Assembly: GCA_902623005.1 (NCBI GenBank)
Contig: CACNSC010000006.1
Location: forward strand, 1 to 64,000
Direction of reading: 5' to 3'
Length of the DNA stretch: 64,000 nucleotides
Source: an uncultured Coxiella sp.
GTDB taxonomy: Bacteria > Pseudomonadota > Gammaproteobacteria > Coxiellales > Coxiellaceae
The translations under genes were made by a program, and so were the position numbers. Positions within the stretch are counted from its first letter, which is position 1, and the number at the start of each line of letters is the position of its first letter. The notes under the pieces are model-generated. The model was not told the DNA's origin. It made no database searches and worked only from the letters and a program-made list of their open reading frames with translations. This document shows positions 27,942 to 37,169 of this stretch, piece by piece.

Positions 27942-29114
27942 ATGTCTGATTGTGATCGACTCCAGACCGATGAAACTGACAGCGCATGTGATGATGTCAA
28001 TCAAGATAAAAATCGGGTTAACTATCTCTCCTATTTTTTCAAATCACTGTATGAATTTGCCGCATCAGAAAAGTCTTCCGATGCTGGTGACATAACAACA
28101 ATTAACCTTGCCGAAACAGCCATACATGTAATGTATCTCGGTTGTGCAACCTCATTAATTGCATTGAGCGTGGTTCTAATGGTTGAACCCGCCGCTAGTA
28201 ACGTTGCTGAAGCTATTTATCAAATGAGCAGATATTGGAGTCTCGGTGATGGGACCTGCGAGATCGTCGTCGTCGGTGCTGACTTAAAACAAGCTCTAAA
28301 ACAAGCTCAAGATGACTTCGATCCCTTATATACTCTTGTACATACAATCAATGGTTTGCAGCTAGTGGGCTTGATCGCTCTAGACATGGCTAAAATTGTT
28401 ACCACACCTTTTACGTCATGGTCGTTTGCCGGCGCGATGGCTATTTGTGCTTTTGCCGAATACCGTAAATATCGCAAACACGACGCTTTGGCTAGTAATG
28501 AGCTCAATAAACAATCAGCTGATCCAGAAGAATATAACAAGCATAAAAAAGCAGCGATCAAACACTATAAAACCGCGGTTGCCTTTTCTCACTCCTGTGG
28601 TGCCATGACGATGGTTGCGCTGGGAGCAACTTTGCTGGTTACCGGCGTATTCACGGGCGGCGCTGTACCGATCGTATTTACTGCAGTGGCTTTGGCGTGG
28701 ACGGCTTACTCTGGTTATCAACGTTATCGTCTTTTTGATCCCGATGACAATGACTATTATGAACAGAGAAAAGCAGTAGAGCAGATCACTGAAACTTTCA
28801 CTTCATTAGACGATAAAACAAACTTCAAGGCAATCATCGATCAGCTTATGAGATCCCGGACTTACAATAATGATCAGATGTTGGAATTATTAACGTTTCT
28901 GAAAAATCGAGAATCAAAGCAACTACAAGAAATTCCGCTAGAGAATAAATCTCCTATGCTTGCAGCACAGTTCAATGCATTACTTGCTAGGCAAACATCG
29001 AAAAATTCAAAATTAACCTCGTATTGGATGCCTAGTTTGTTTGGCAGCAGTACTGCTGCAACTACCGAAAGGACCCCTTGCGTGTCATCCGCCGTCGTCT
29101 CGGCAGCTACTTAA
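27942..29114 (+). CDS. Multi-spanning membrane protein with PmrA-type promoter, candidate effector
   Basis: 390 residues from the ATG at 27942, which has GGAGG 7 bases upstream (better than the ATG at 27918). An acidic N-terminus leads to hydrophobic stretches (VMYLGCATSLIALSVVLM; LQLVGLIALDMAKIV; CGAMTMVALGATLLVTGVF; PIVFTAVALAWTAYSGY). A soluble helical C-terminus ends Ser/Thr-rich. No transporter or enzyme family is recognised. A YQRYRL after the last span resembles YQYYQYRL in the protein at 34477, also under a PmrA-type box. Internal hydrophobic hairpins flanked by soluble regions are common in effectors that insert in host membranes; this is inference. Confidence 0.72.
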   Translation: MSDCDRLQTDETDSACDDVNQDKNRVNYLSYFFKSLYEFAASEKSSDAGDITTINLAETAIHVMYLGCATSLIALSVVLMVEPAASNVAEAIYQMSRYWSLGDGTCEIVVVGADLKQALKQAQDDFDPLYTLVHTINGLQLVGLIALDMAKIVTTPFTSWSFAGAMAICAFAEYRKYRKHDALASNELNKQSADPEEYNKHKKAAIKHYKTAVAFSHSCGAMTMVALGATLLVTGVFTGGAVPIVFTAVALAWTAYSGYQRYRLFDPDDNDYYEQRKAVEQITETFTSLDDKTNFKAIIDQLMRSRTYNNDQMLELLTFLKNRESKQLQEIPLENKSPMLAAQFNALLARQTSKNSKLTSYWMPSLFGSSTAATTERTPCVSSAVVSAAT

Positions 29115-29970
29115 TACACGGTTGAGCAGTCTTAATTTCTGAGATCAATGCGTGTTTTTGCTGTAAAAATTGCTTGCGATAACGTTGGCAGTATTCTTGT
29201 AATAGCAAAGTTAATTCATGCAAAACAATCTGGTCTGCATCATGGTTTGGATGACCTGGCTTGCAAACTCGATAAATTAATTCGGGATCGTGAGTAATCG
29301 GCTGGCTAATGCAATCACTTGATACCTTCATCGCAGTCAACTTACCAAAACTCTCAAAAGCATGTGGATCATCAATGTTTTCCATGTAGTCACTCTCGGC
29401 AGAATCACTGCGTGCACGTGGCGAGTCAAGATCAATATATTTTTCTGCAAACACCGATTGAAACTGCAGCGATTGATACAGTGGCATAGCTTGTGCTGTG
29501 GCTTGCACCGAGGCATGAACACACCCGGATTGTTGTGTGCGGTAAAGAATTTGTTGCATTAATTTTTTAGCAAAGCCTTTACCGGGATCCAACGATAACA
29601 ACCATTGCACGGCACATTTTAAACGATCATCAAACTCAGACACAGGAAAAGTAAACACCACAGCAACGGCCTTGATGTCGCCTTGATGCATCATTATGTC
29701 AATAGTGTATTCAGCGGGATAGCAATTCGAGAGATCAATTTTTTCTAGGATGGACTCGGCAACACTAAAATCATCAGCGAGCTGACGAGCAGCATGGTAT
29801 TGATGAACATAGTTTGGCCATTCAGCGCGATCAATTTGGTGATCTCGCAGCGTATCAGCAAATAAACACGCACGCGGCAGACTGTCCGTATCATCCGATG
29901 ATTCAGAAAACCGATCATCCGATGATATCGTGGACGAATCGGAGCGATTGCGATTAAAAAAACTTAACAT
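29107..29970 (-). CDS. GNAT family N-acetyltransferase with Ser-rich N-terminus
   Basis: 287 residues. The GNAT core lies at about 95-190: beta strand KAVAVVFTFPV, the acetyl-CoA-binding motif LDPGKGFAKKLMQQIL (Q/RxxGxG/A type), then HASVQATAQAMPLYQSLQF as motif B. A Ser/Asp-rich leader (about 10-30) and a helical C-terminal extension of 80 residues are not part of the family core. The acceptor substrate is unknown. It overlaps the convergent membrane-protein gene by 8 bases. It could be a metabolic enzyme or a host-directed acetyltransferase; the extensions favour something specialised. Confidence 0.7.
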   Translation of the reverse strand: MLSFFNRNRSDSSTISSDDRFSESSDDTDSLPRACLFADTLRDHQIDRAEWPNYVHQYHAARQLADDFSVAESILEKIDLSNCYPAEYTIDIMMHQGDIKAVAVVFTFPVSEFDDRLKCAVQWLLSLDPGKGFAKKLMQQILYRTQQSGCVHASVQATAQAMPLYQSLQFQSVFAEKYIDLDSPRARSDSAESDYMENIDDPHAFESFGKLTAMKVSSDCISQPITHDPELIYRVCKPGHPNHDADQIVLHELTLLLQEYCQRYRKQFLQQKHALISEIKTAQPCIK

Positions 29971-30195
29971 GATACGGTGGTTGATTCTGCGAGCGTGTTG
30001 ACGAAGTTAGTATTCCGATCATCGATTAAGACGACGTTGATAAGATCAAGCCCCACAAAGGGATAATTTCTAGTACCTTATCAGGTTTTTTATCATTTGT
30101 TGAGTCTTCGAGCATATTCTCTGCGTATCCACTACTTATTTGCTTACTCAGGCATGTTAAGATTAACTGGAGTGAATTTTTAGACTAGCAAAACT

Positions 30196-31062
30196 ATGCC
30201 GTCATTACTGATCATTGGCTGGGGCTATACCGCGCAACAATTGGCTCGTCATTTACCGCCTAATGAATGGCGTATTTATGCCAGTTCAAGGCAAGTATCA
30301 TCACTGACGGCAACGCATTACCCACATGTTAACCTCATCCCATTTCAGTCATCCACGCTGCTTGAGCAGCTACGATGCTGCACGCATTTATTGGTAACAA
30401 CTCCGTGTGACCATACGGGTGCAGACCCACTACTTGCTATTCTGAATAAACAAGACACCATGCAATCGATTAATTTAGATTGGTTGGGTTACTTGTCATC
30501 GACCGGTGTATATGGTGACTACCAGGGTGCCTGGGTCGATGAAAGTAGCCCATTAAGCTCGACTCAAGGACGAGGCCATGCACGCCAGCAAGTCGAACAA
30601 GCGTGGCAGTCTTTTGCCAAGCAGTTTGAATTCCCTTTGCATATTTTTCGTCTTGCCGGAATCTATGGCCCAGAACGAAATGCCATTGAGCGGGTATTGC
30701 AAGGACAGTTGTATTGCATCACTAAAGCCAATCAAGTGTTCTCTCGTATTCATGTTGTGGATATCGCACGTGCACTCACCCTGAGCATGCAACACCCAAC
30801 ACCGAATCGAATTTATAACTTGGCGGATGACCTGCCCTCGCCACCGGAAGACGTTTATGATTTTGCATGCCAACTGCTCGGACGCCCTGCCCTGCCGCGA
30901 ATCCATCACGATGCTGAAGAGGTCTCTGCCACAACACGGCAGTTTTTTCAGGCTTGTCGTAAAGTTGATAATCGTGCATTTAAAAATCAATTATCGTTTC
31001 ATTACCAATACCCAACTTATCAGCAAGGCTTAACAGCATGTTTTAGTGATTTAGTCAGTTAA
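30196..31062 (+). CDS. YeeZ-like NAD(P)-dependent epimerase/dehydratase family protein
   Basis: 288 residues with an N-terminal Rossmann entry (LLIIGWGYTAQQLARHL), an SSTGVYGDYQG motif holding the conserved Ser and Tyr, and FRLAGIYGPERNAIERV, which together mark the extended-SDR YeeZ group. The substrate is unknown. A short palindromic stretch (TAGTCA/TGACTA) coincides with the stop codon region. The next gene, an SDR on the same strand, follows after about 95 bases, but the two families differ and co-transcription is uncertain. Confidence 0.8.
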   Translation: MPSLLIIGWGYTAQQLARHLPPNEWRIYASSRQVSSLTATHYPHVNLIPFQSSTLLEQLRCCTHLLVTTPCDHTGADPLLAILNKQDTMQSINLDWLGYLSSTGVYGDYQGAWVDESSPLSSTQGRGHARQQVEQAWQSFAKQFEFPLHIFRLAGIYGPERNAIERVLQGQLYCITKANQVFSRIHVVDIARALTLSMQHPTPNRIYNLADDLPSPPEDVYDFACQLLGRPALPRIHHDAEEVSATTRQFFQACRKVDNRAFKNQLSFHYQYPTYQQGLTACFSDLVS

Positions 31063-31157
31063 TTGACTATACTGCGGAACGATCATGCTTGTAACGATTG
31101 AATCATGATCGAGATTTATTTAGCATGGTGTCGATTAATTAATCTAAGGAAAAAACC

Positions 31158-31877
31158 ATGGCTACAAGTATTTTTGTTGGTGGAAATTCTGATATTGCAC
31201 AAGCGACATTGTCGCTTATCAGTGACAAGCCCGTTGTACTCCTGACTCGAGATCCTAGTCAGTTATCACCGACGTCCCCTAACCACAGCGTAATGGCATG
31301 TGATCCTTGTGATAGCCAGCAAGTTAACCAATGCTTCGAAGCTATTACTCAACAACACATCGTTGACTCTGTCGTCAATTTTTGTGGAAGCATCCTATTA
31401 AAGCCAGCTGCGATGCTTACCGACAGTGAATGGCACAACACAATCAACATTAATCTTAACACGTCATTTTACGTCGCGCGTGCTACCGCAAAGTACATTA
31501 AAAAAGATTGCAGCATGGTGTTTATTTCAACAGCAGCAGCATCACTAGGGCTGCCCAATCATGAGGCTATTGCTGCGGCCAAGGCTGGCGTAGAAGGCTT
31601 GTCGCGCTCATATGCTGCCAGTTACGCACAACAAAATATTCGATCAAATGTTATTGCGCCAGGACTCATAGAATCCAAATTGGCAAAAGCCATTGTTGGT
31701 AGTGAGCGTGGAAAGAAGCTATCGCTGTCACTGCATGGCCTAAATCGCCTAGGTCAACCCAAAGACGTGGCACAATTGATCCACTGGTTGTTACAACCAG
31801 ACAATCAATGGATGACCGGTGAGACATTGCGAATCGATGGCGGTTTATCTACGGTTAAAAGCTATCCCAGCTCATAA
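31158..31877 (+). CDS. Short-chain dehydrogenase/reductase lacking the catalytic tyrosine
   Basis: 239-residue Rossmann-fold protein. Nucleotide motif GGNSDIAQ (in place of TGxxxGIG), NFCGS (NxxG type) and STAAAS are present, but the YxxxK motif reads IAAAK: Ile 138 replaces the catalytic Tyr while Lys 142 is kept. The rest (NVIAPGLIESKL and a C-terminal MTGETLRIDGG) is typical of the family. It is either a divergent subfamily with another proton donor (the nearby His 135 is one option) or a non-catalytic binder. AAGGA precedes the ATG. Confidence 0.85.
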   Translation: MATSIFVGGNSDIAQATLSLISDKPVVLLTRDPSQLSPTSPNHSVMACDPCDSQQVNQCFEAITQQHIVDSVVNFCGSILLKPAAMLTDSEWHNTININLNTSFYVARATAKYIKKDCSMVFISTAAASLGLPNHEAIAAAKAGVEGLSRSYAASYAQQNIRSNVIAPGLIESKLAKAIVGSERGKKLSLSLHGLNRLGQPKDVAQLIHWLLQPDNQWMTGETLRIDGGLSTVKSYPSS

Positions 31878-31902
31878 GTAATTGGATACTTTTGAGTTAA
31901 GA

Positions 31903-34332
31903 TTACATGGAATGTCTATTAACTCGATACTCAAACGGTTGAGTATTTTTTTTGAATTCAAAGCGTGGGCTATTTCCCAATACTTCAATTTGAGCCTGAA
32001 GGAAAGTCCACGCGGGTAAGATGTCTTCCGCTCTATGGTTTTTCAAAAGATCAATATGAGACAGATAAGCCTTATTGACAAATTGATAAATACGCTGATC
32101 GTGTGAGAGCGAATAATCGGGTTTACTAAACCATAACTGCACCGAACAACCTTGCGGTTTTTTATGGCTTTCAGCTTTTTCTAACAAATATCGATCGATA
32201 TCATGAGCCATCATAAACAAAGGCCGCAACGTCTTTAAACATGGCAGGATGTATTCCTTGTGTTTATAAAATAACCCTATGCGATCAATAAACGATCGAA
32301 AAAAAACACTTCTTGAGCGATCTTTAATGGCTTCTGGATAAAACGACCAGCGCTGTATAAGCGCATGCCAAAGCGTGCTATGTAATATGAGTGGGGATAA
32401 AGTTCGTGTGATGGCATGGCAACGTTCTGTGAGATTATCCAACTGTGGCTGAGAAAATAATGCTTGAAACTCCATGTGAGCACGATTGATATGATCATGC
32501 AAGATAGAAGGCATCCAGTCATTTTTTTTCAGTAGCATAATTCCAGCAAGGTCTTCTAGCTTGCTAAAAACTTTTGTGAGGGCTTGTTGAAACGAAACAT
32601 GCAATAAAACTTCGACGTTAAAAGCATTATCTCCAACATGCTGATAGAGCTGCTGAAGTGCACCAACAGCCATCGGTAGATCAAACTGTTTGAGCAGCAT
32701 AATGGTATTATCAATCGCTGCAATTTCATCTAGCTCTCGTTTGCTAACTCTAATGGGGTGATTGCTATCATCAAAACAAAGGTTAAACATCTTGCTCGAG
32801 CATGAGATCTGGTTTAATTTATCATTGCGGTGTTTGCAGTCAATCTCATCGGTTCTCATGGTCTCTAGAACATGCATCGACAAATTAACCCGATGAAGGT
32901 CATGAATCATTTCGATCACCCGAATCGTGTGTCGATCAATGGTTGTTATATAGTTTAATTTGTCGGTTGCATTAGTTAATGGCATCACAGGTAAAAGATC
33001 GTTATAACTTCGCTCAATCACTTGAAGAAGGTAGGATTTTTCTTCGCTGTTTAGTTGTTGTTTACTTGATAAAGTTAAATCAACCGACTCCATGCATTCA
33101 TCGATGTCAGCGTCTATTTTTTCTCCCAGTTGATTCAAAACTTCAACCTGTGCAGAAAGTTGCTGAAGGTCTGCATTGATCGCAAACTGTGATGACAATA
33201 TTTGTTGTTTAATGATATCGATCAAATCATCTACCACCTGCTGTCGACGTGGCAAACAATAGCGTGATGCCTTTTGGCAAGTGGATAACAAATTCAAGTG
33301 AAGTTGGATTTTCTGTGGAAAATTAACTTCAAACTCCAGTGGGCTCATTTTGAAATGCCGCTGGATAAACTCCGTGCTGAGCCACTGAGAAGCCAGCCGC
33401 TTAAACAAATCGCGCTTAAAGCTTTCGGCAGGTGTTGGGTGTGAGATTCTAAGAAAATTGTCGAAATCTTTAATATTTTTCTGTTTTACTTTGGTTCGAC
33501 TCACAGGAGACGTGCCATAAGTCAATACCCATGGGAGTAAATTGAATGGGTAATAAAAGGCAGGCTCAGAACCATCAGGTGGTAAATCTGTATCCAAGTA
33601 CACCGATGTTTTTTTTTCAATACTTTCTAATGAGATAGTGCACTCTGTGATTTGAGATTCAATATTTTCCCAGTCTGATAATTGCTGTTTATCAGCACCG
33701 TGCCAAGTTAGAGCAATACGACATTGCTGATCGATGCTTAACTGCTCAAAAGCGGAATCAATTACCTTATCTGATAAGTGTTGATATACCCTTGAGTACA
33801 CATATCGGATAGAGTCTGTGACAAAGAGATTGGGGTCATATTGCACTAAATCGGTAATGAGATTGAAAAAAAATAGACCGTAATAATCCTTTGGATAGGG
33901 TCGATTAATCGAGTTAACTCTGGATTGAAATGCACCATATATAACCTGTTGAATTGCGCCAAAAAAGTCGCGTTTTTTTTGCTCAATTTGATCTGGTTTG
34001 CCACTCAGTACAAAGCTCCATAAATAACAGAGCATCTGCTCTCCAGTGATCGTCGAGACCTGTGCGACGTTGTCAAAATTAAACTCACTGAGATGCGATT
34101 TGTGCTCGGATAAAAAATTAATCAGGAGGTTCGAAGCGTATAATCTATCGCAATCGCGTTCGTGAATATTTGGCGTAATCTGTTTGATGATATCCGTAAA
34201 CACGTCATCAATGGTTATTTTAGTCTGACTGTAGCGTTCTTGTAACGTGAGAATACAGTGGGACAGGGTCTCTTTACTGACAGGACGATTAATCGCATCG
34301 CGGTAAAAATAAGCAGCATCGTTATTCGGCAT
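31903..34332 (-). CDS. Uncharacterised large protein, 809 aa
   Basis: No domain recognised in 809 residues. Composition suggests an all-helical soluble protein, with many His, Gln and Leu residues and no signal peptide or clear membrane span. The C-terminal half includes helical stretches such as NAFNVEVLLHVSFQQALTKV. No ribosome binding site stands out before ATG 34332 and no PmrA-type box is upstream. It is convergent with the SDR gene after a 25-base gap. Likely lineage-specific. Confidence 0.7.
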   Translation of the reverse strand: MPNNDAAYFYRDAINRPVSKETLSHCILTLQERYSQTKITIDDVFTDIIKQITPNIHERDCDRLYASNLLINFLSEHKSHLSEFNFDNVAQVSTITGEQMLCYLWSFVLSGKPDQIEQKKRDFFGAIQQVIYGAFQSRVNSINRPYPKDYYGLFFFNLITDLVQYDPNLFVTDSIRYVYSRVYQHLSDKVIDSAFEQLSIDQQCRIALTWHGADKQQLSDWENIESQITECTISLESIEKKTSVYLDTDLPPDGSEPAFYYPFNLLPWVLTYGTSPVSRTKVKQKNIKDFDNFLRISHPTPAESFKRDLFKRLASQWLSTEFIQRHFKMSPLEFEVNFPQKIQLHLNLLSTCQKASRYCLPRRQQVVDDLIDIIKQQILSSQFAINADLQQLSAQVEVLNQLGEKIDADIDECMESVDLTLSSKQQLNSEEKSYLLQVIERSYNDLLPVMPLTNATDKLNYITTIDRHTIRVIEMIHDLHRVNLSMHVLETMRTDEIDCKHRNDKLNQISCSSKMFNLCFDDSNHPIRVSKRELDEIAAIDNTIMLLKQFDLPMAVGALQQLYQHVGDNAFNVEVLLHVSFQQALTKVFSKLEDLAGIMLLKKNDWMPSILHDHINRAHMEFQALFSQPQLDNLTERCHAITRTLSPLILHSTLWHALIQRWSFYPEAIKDRSRSVFFRSFIDRIGLFYKHKEYILPCLKTLRPLFMMAHDIDRYLLEKAESHKKPQGCSVQLWFSKPDYSLSHDQRIYQFVNKAYLSHIDLLKNHRAEDILPAWTFLQAQIEVLGNSPRFEFKKNTQPFEYRVNRHSM

Positions 34333-34476
34333 AGCAATCTAATGACGTTAAAATTACTTGACTAAAGTGCAATTGAGATATTTGCAACCAATCTTCGGCA
34401 GGACTTTACACGGCTTGTGGATAAGTTGGTAGACCGCATGCCATTTTTAAGTCATTGGAAGTTAAAAAGTCATTTT

Positions 34477-35826
34477 TTAACCGAGTTTTTCCTGTACGGT
34501 ATCTAAATCAGGGTCAACTGTGATCACTGATTGATCATATTGACTCGGTAGCTGGTGTGTAGTTAAAACATGCACTTGATCATCTAAAAAGTGTTGATCG
34601 GTGATTACCGGCGCAGAGGAGTCAGTGGCTATAACCGCGGGATTGCTAATAGTCGTATCAGCCAAATCTGGGTGACAAGCTTGATAGTCATTGGCATGAG
34701 CGGGCGTGACTTGGTGCGTTGTTGAGTCTAGAAAATGATTAATCTCAGCGTGATGTGGATCAATAGTAGACGAAGGCTTGCCAGTCGACTGCGTGGAAAC
34801 AACTTGATTATTTTTAATATGGCTCAACATGCGAAAAGACGTCATAAAAGTAATCACCATTAGCATGGCAATGTCAAAATAACCGGCTAGACAGACGGTT
34901 GCGCCAACTGCAAAGACCATTTGGCTGGACCATGTTGTTGGTTTGATTGGTGTCGGCAACGTGTTGCTGCCCTCAGTTTGTTCTTGATTCGTAGTCGTTA
35001 GTTGATTTGCTGGGGCTGTACTCGCAACTTGTGTGGTACTGTTAATCGCTGATTGGTCTAGATGAGCCTGTGTGGCGATAGGATCATTTTCCTCGTTCAT
35101 AGGATCGCCGCTATCATCATTTATGCTGATGCTATCATCGGTGCTTAGCGTATTGCTATCTAGGGAATCATAAGGCCGTTTCGCATTATTTTCCAAGCGA
35201 TACTGATAATACTGATAAACCGCAACGCCAAGATTGATAGCAACCAGAGCACTTAAAGTAAATACTGCTGCCGGTGGAAATACCAGTGTTGCCGTGAGTA
35301 GTGCCATGTTGATGCACGATAGACCCAGTCGAGCGCCGCGTTGTTTTAATTGCTTATCGACTTCGTCACTCGATAGCTCGGATGATCGTTCACTAGACGT
35401 TTGACTTCCTGACCTTGATTTTGCTGTGCGGCGAGTACTGTATGCCTGATAAGCAACACTCACACCAAGACCAACTAGAACCATCACGAGTCCCGCAGGC
35501 GGAATGATAAAGCCGAATACACCACAAGCCATGATTAATAGTCCAGCGATAACCTTGAGTCCTAGATGAGGTGTAGAGACCGGTGTTGATTGTGATTTAA
35601 ACAGCGAGCGAATCGGCTCACACAACAACCCGACACCTTCCACCAGTAGCCCGATTAAAGGTAGGATCTGTGCCGCCACAATCACAGTGGCCATGATGAC
35701 CTGATGCAATGCCGATACCAGACGCACAACCCACTCAAATAAATCTGACAGATACAACCACCAGTTTTGTACGCGACTGACGCCATTGCGTGAGAGATAT
35801 TGGAATTTGGAAAAAAATGATGCCAT
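34477..35826 (-). CDS. Multi-spanning membrane protein with PmrA-type promoter, candidate effector
   Basis: 449 residues, no recognised family. Hydrophobic hairpins at about 35-65, 90-125 and 165-200, and a further span pair near 300-330. They are separated by Ser/Thr-rich soluble linkers (SRSGSQTSSERSSELSSDE; a long Asp/Ser/Thr-rich segment near 220-290). The C-terminal 110 residues are polar. FPPAAVFTLSALVAINLG then YQYYQYRL recalls the end of the last hairpin in the protein at 27942. The promoter has the same box-and-spacer geometry as three others in the window. Insertion into a host membrane after secretion is conceivable but untested. Confidence 0.72.
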   Translation of the reverse strand: MASFFSKFQYLSRNGVSRVQNWWLYLSDLFEWVVRLVSALHQVIMATVIVAAQILPLIGLLVEGVGLLCEPIRSLFKSQSTPVSTPHLGLKVIAGLLIMACGVFGFIIPPAGLVMVLVGLGVSVAYQAYSTRRTAKSRSGSQTSSERSSELSSDEVDKQLKQRGARLGLSCINMALLTATLVFPPAAVFTLSALVAINLGVAVYQYYQYRLENNAKRPYDSLDSNTLSTDDSISINDDSGDPMNEENDPIATQAHLDQSAINSTTQVASTAPANQLTTTNQEQTEGSNTLPTPIKPTTWSSQMVFAVGATVCLAGYFDIAMLMVITFMTSFRMLSHIKNNQVVSTQSTGKPSSTIDPHHAEINHFLDSTTHQVTPAHANDYQACHPDLADTTISNPAVIATDSSAPVITDQHFLDDQVHVLTTHQLPSQYDQSVITVDPDLDTVQEKLG

Positions 35827-35860
35827 GGGAGCATTAGCTCTTTTGTACTTAATTGAGTCT

Positions 35861-35893
35861 ATTTTACGCCTTTTGACTTAAAGTTTTCTTAAA
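35861..35893 (-). promoter_or_regulatory. PmrA-type box and -10 element, promoter of the gene at 35826
   Basis: On the minus strand: TTTAAG, AAAAC, TTTAAG (box 35877-35893), a 10-base spacer, and TAAAAT at 35861-35866. The leader is about 27 bases. Confidence 0.65.
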
Positions 35894-36108
35894 TTCAATC
35901 AATAATTCAATTAAAATTTATAACTTAAACTAATGATTATTATGAATTTTTAAATTCGACGATAGTTTTATCGAGATAAGCATAAACGCATAATGACAAT
36001 GTGGTAAAAATTACTTTTTTTCATGAAAAAATCAATGGGTTAAATATATTGCTGCGCAAGAGACCTTGTGTTAATTTTTTTTTGAAGTCATTTTTCAAGG
36101 AGGAAACC

Positions 36109-37005
36109 ATGAGCTTTGGTAAAGATATTTATTTTGAGTACACGAAGGCTGCTAAGATTCTGATGCCGGTTGTTCCAGCTCAAATTATGAATGGACACGA
36201 GAACGGTATTAATACCATTGATATCTCAGATCAGTTACAAACACCCTACCCCGCGACCAGCCCGTCTTGTTTGGTATCGTTCATTAACTTGAATGCCAAT
36301 CAGAGCGTAGACTGCTGTAATCAGGCTGCAACTCACGTTTTTGTCTTAATCTCTGGTTCTGTCACGATCAGCTCTGAAGATGATGAGCTAACGCTCGAAG
36401 CCTGGGATTGCGTCACTTTTCCTTTTTCGGAAAAAATTACTATTACAGCTAGTGAAGATTCTCATGTTTATTGGGTTAATGATGTGCCGATGTTAAATTA
36501 CCTTGGCGCAACACCAACCACAAAAACCATTCAACCAACACACTATTCAAAAGAAGCTATTATGAGCATGGTTAGTCTCTACAATAGCGAGACGGGTGCC
36601 AAAAACCGTAATCGAAATGGTGTTCTATTGGCCAATGAATCCTGTCCAGTTACAAAAACCCTCACGCCGACGTTATGGTCGCTGTTTAATGATCTCGGTG
36701 CACACAACACACAACTACCCCACAAGCATAATTCAGTGGCATTAGACTTGGTCTTATATGCTCCAAATGCGAAAAAAGGCAGTGTTTATACGTTGATTAG
36801 TGAAGAGATTGACGAGAATGGTCAACACATTAATCCAATACGCTTTGATTGGGCAACAGGCGGCGCATTTATCACACCACCCGGCTTATGGCATAGCCAT
36901 ATTAATGATACCGACGAAGATGCCATTGTATTTCCAGTTCAAGATGCCGGTTTGCAAACGTATTTACGTACTTTGTTTATCGAATTTTATACGCCCAAAA
37001 CGTAG
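36109..37005 (+). CDS. Cupin-fold protein, two-domain type
   Basis: 298 residues from the ATG at 36109, which has a full AAGGAGG a few bases upstream; an in-frame upstream extension to 36001 is rejected. Two cupin-like halves are visible: HVFVLISGSVTISSEDDEL in the first, and LPHKHNSVALDLVL with FITPPGLWHSHIND in the second. The second holds a plausible His metal-binding set. Bicupins of this shape include gentisate-type dioxygenases and sugar isomerases, but the reaction cannot be named. A strong terminator follows. Confidence 0.7.
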   Translation: MSFGKDIYFEYTKAAKILMPVVPAQIMNGHENGINTIDISDQLQTPYPATSPSCLVSFINLNANQSVDCCNQAATHVFVLISGSVTISSEDDELTLEAWDCVTFPFSEKITITASEDSHVYWVNDVPMLNYLGATPTTKTIQPTHYSKEAIMSMVSLYNSETGAKNRNRNGVLLANESCPVTKTLTPTLWSLFNDLGAHNTQLPHKHNSVALDLVLYAPNAKKGSVYTLISEEIDENGQHINPIRFDWATGGAFITPPGLWHSHINDTDEDAIVFPVQDAGLQTYLRTLFIEFYTPKT

Positions 37006-37048
37006 CTTCATCCTCGTCAATCAAAGCTATCTGCTTAAGATGCAATCA

Positions 37049-37096
37049 AATCACCATCGCATGTTGTTTTTTTTCATGCAGTGGTGATTTTTTTTT
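37049..37096 (+). terminator. Strong rho-independent terminator after the cupin gene
   Basis: A 15-base arm (37049-37063) pairs with 37075-37089 at 14 of 15 positions (one G-U, one mismatch), and the hairpin runs into nine T residues. Confidence 0.85.
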
Positions 37097-37169
37097 ATTA
37101 AAACACTTTATTTAAGTCACAAATCAGGCAATATGAGACAACCAGTTATTTATTGAAAAGGAGAAATTC

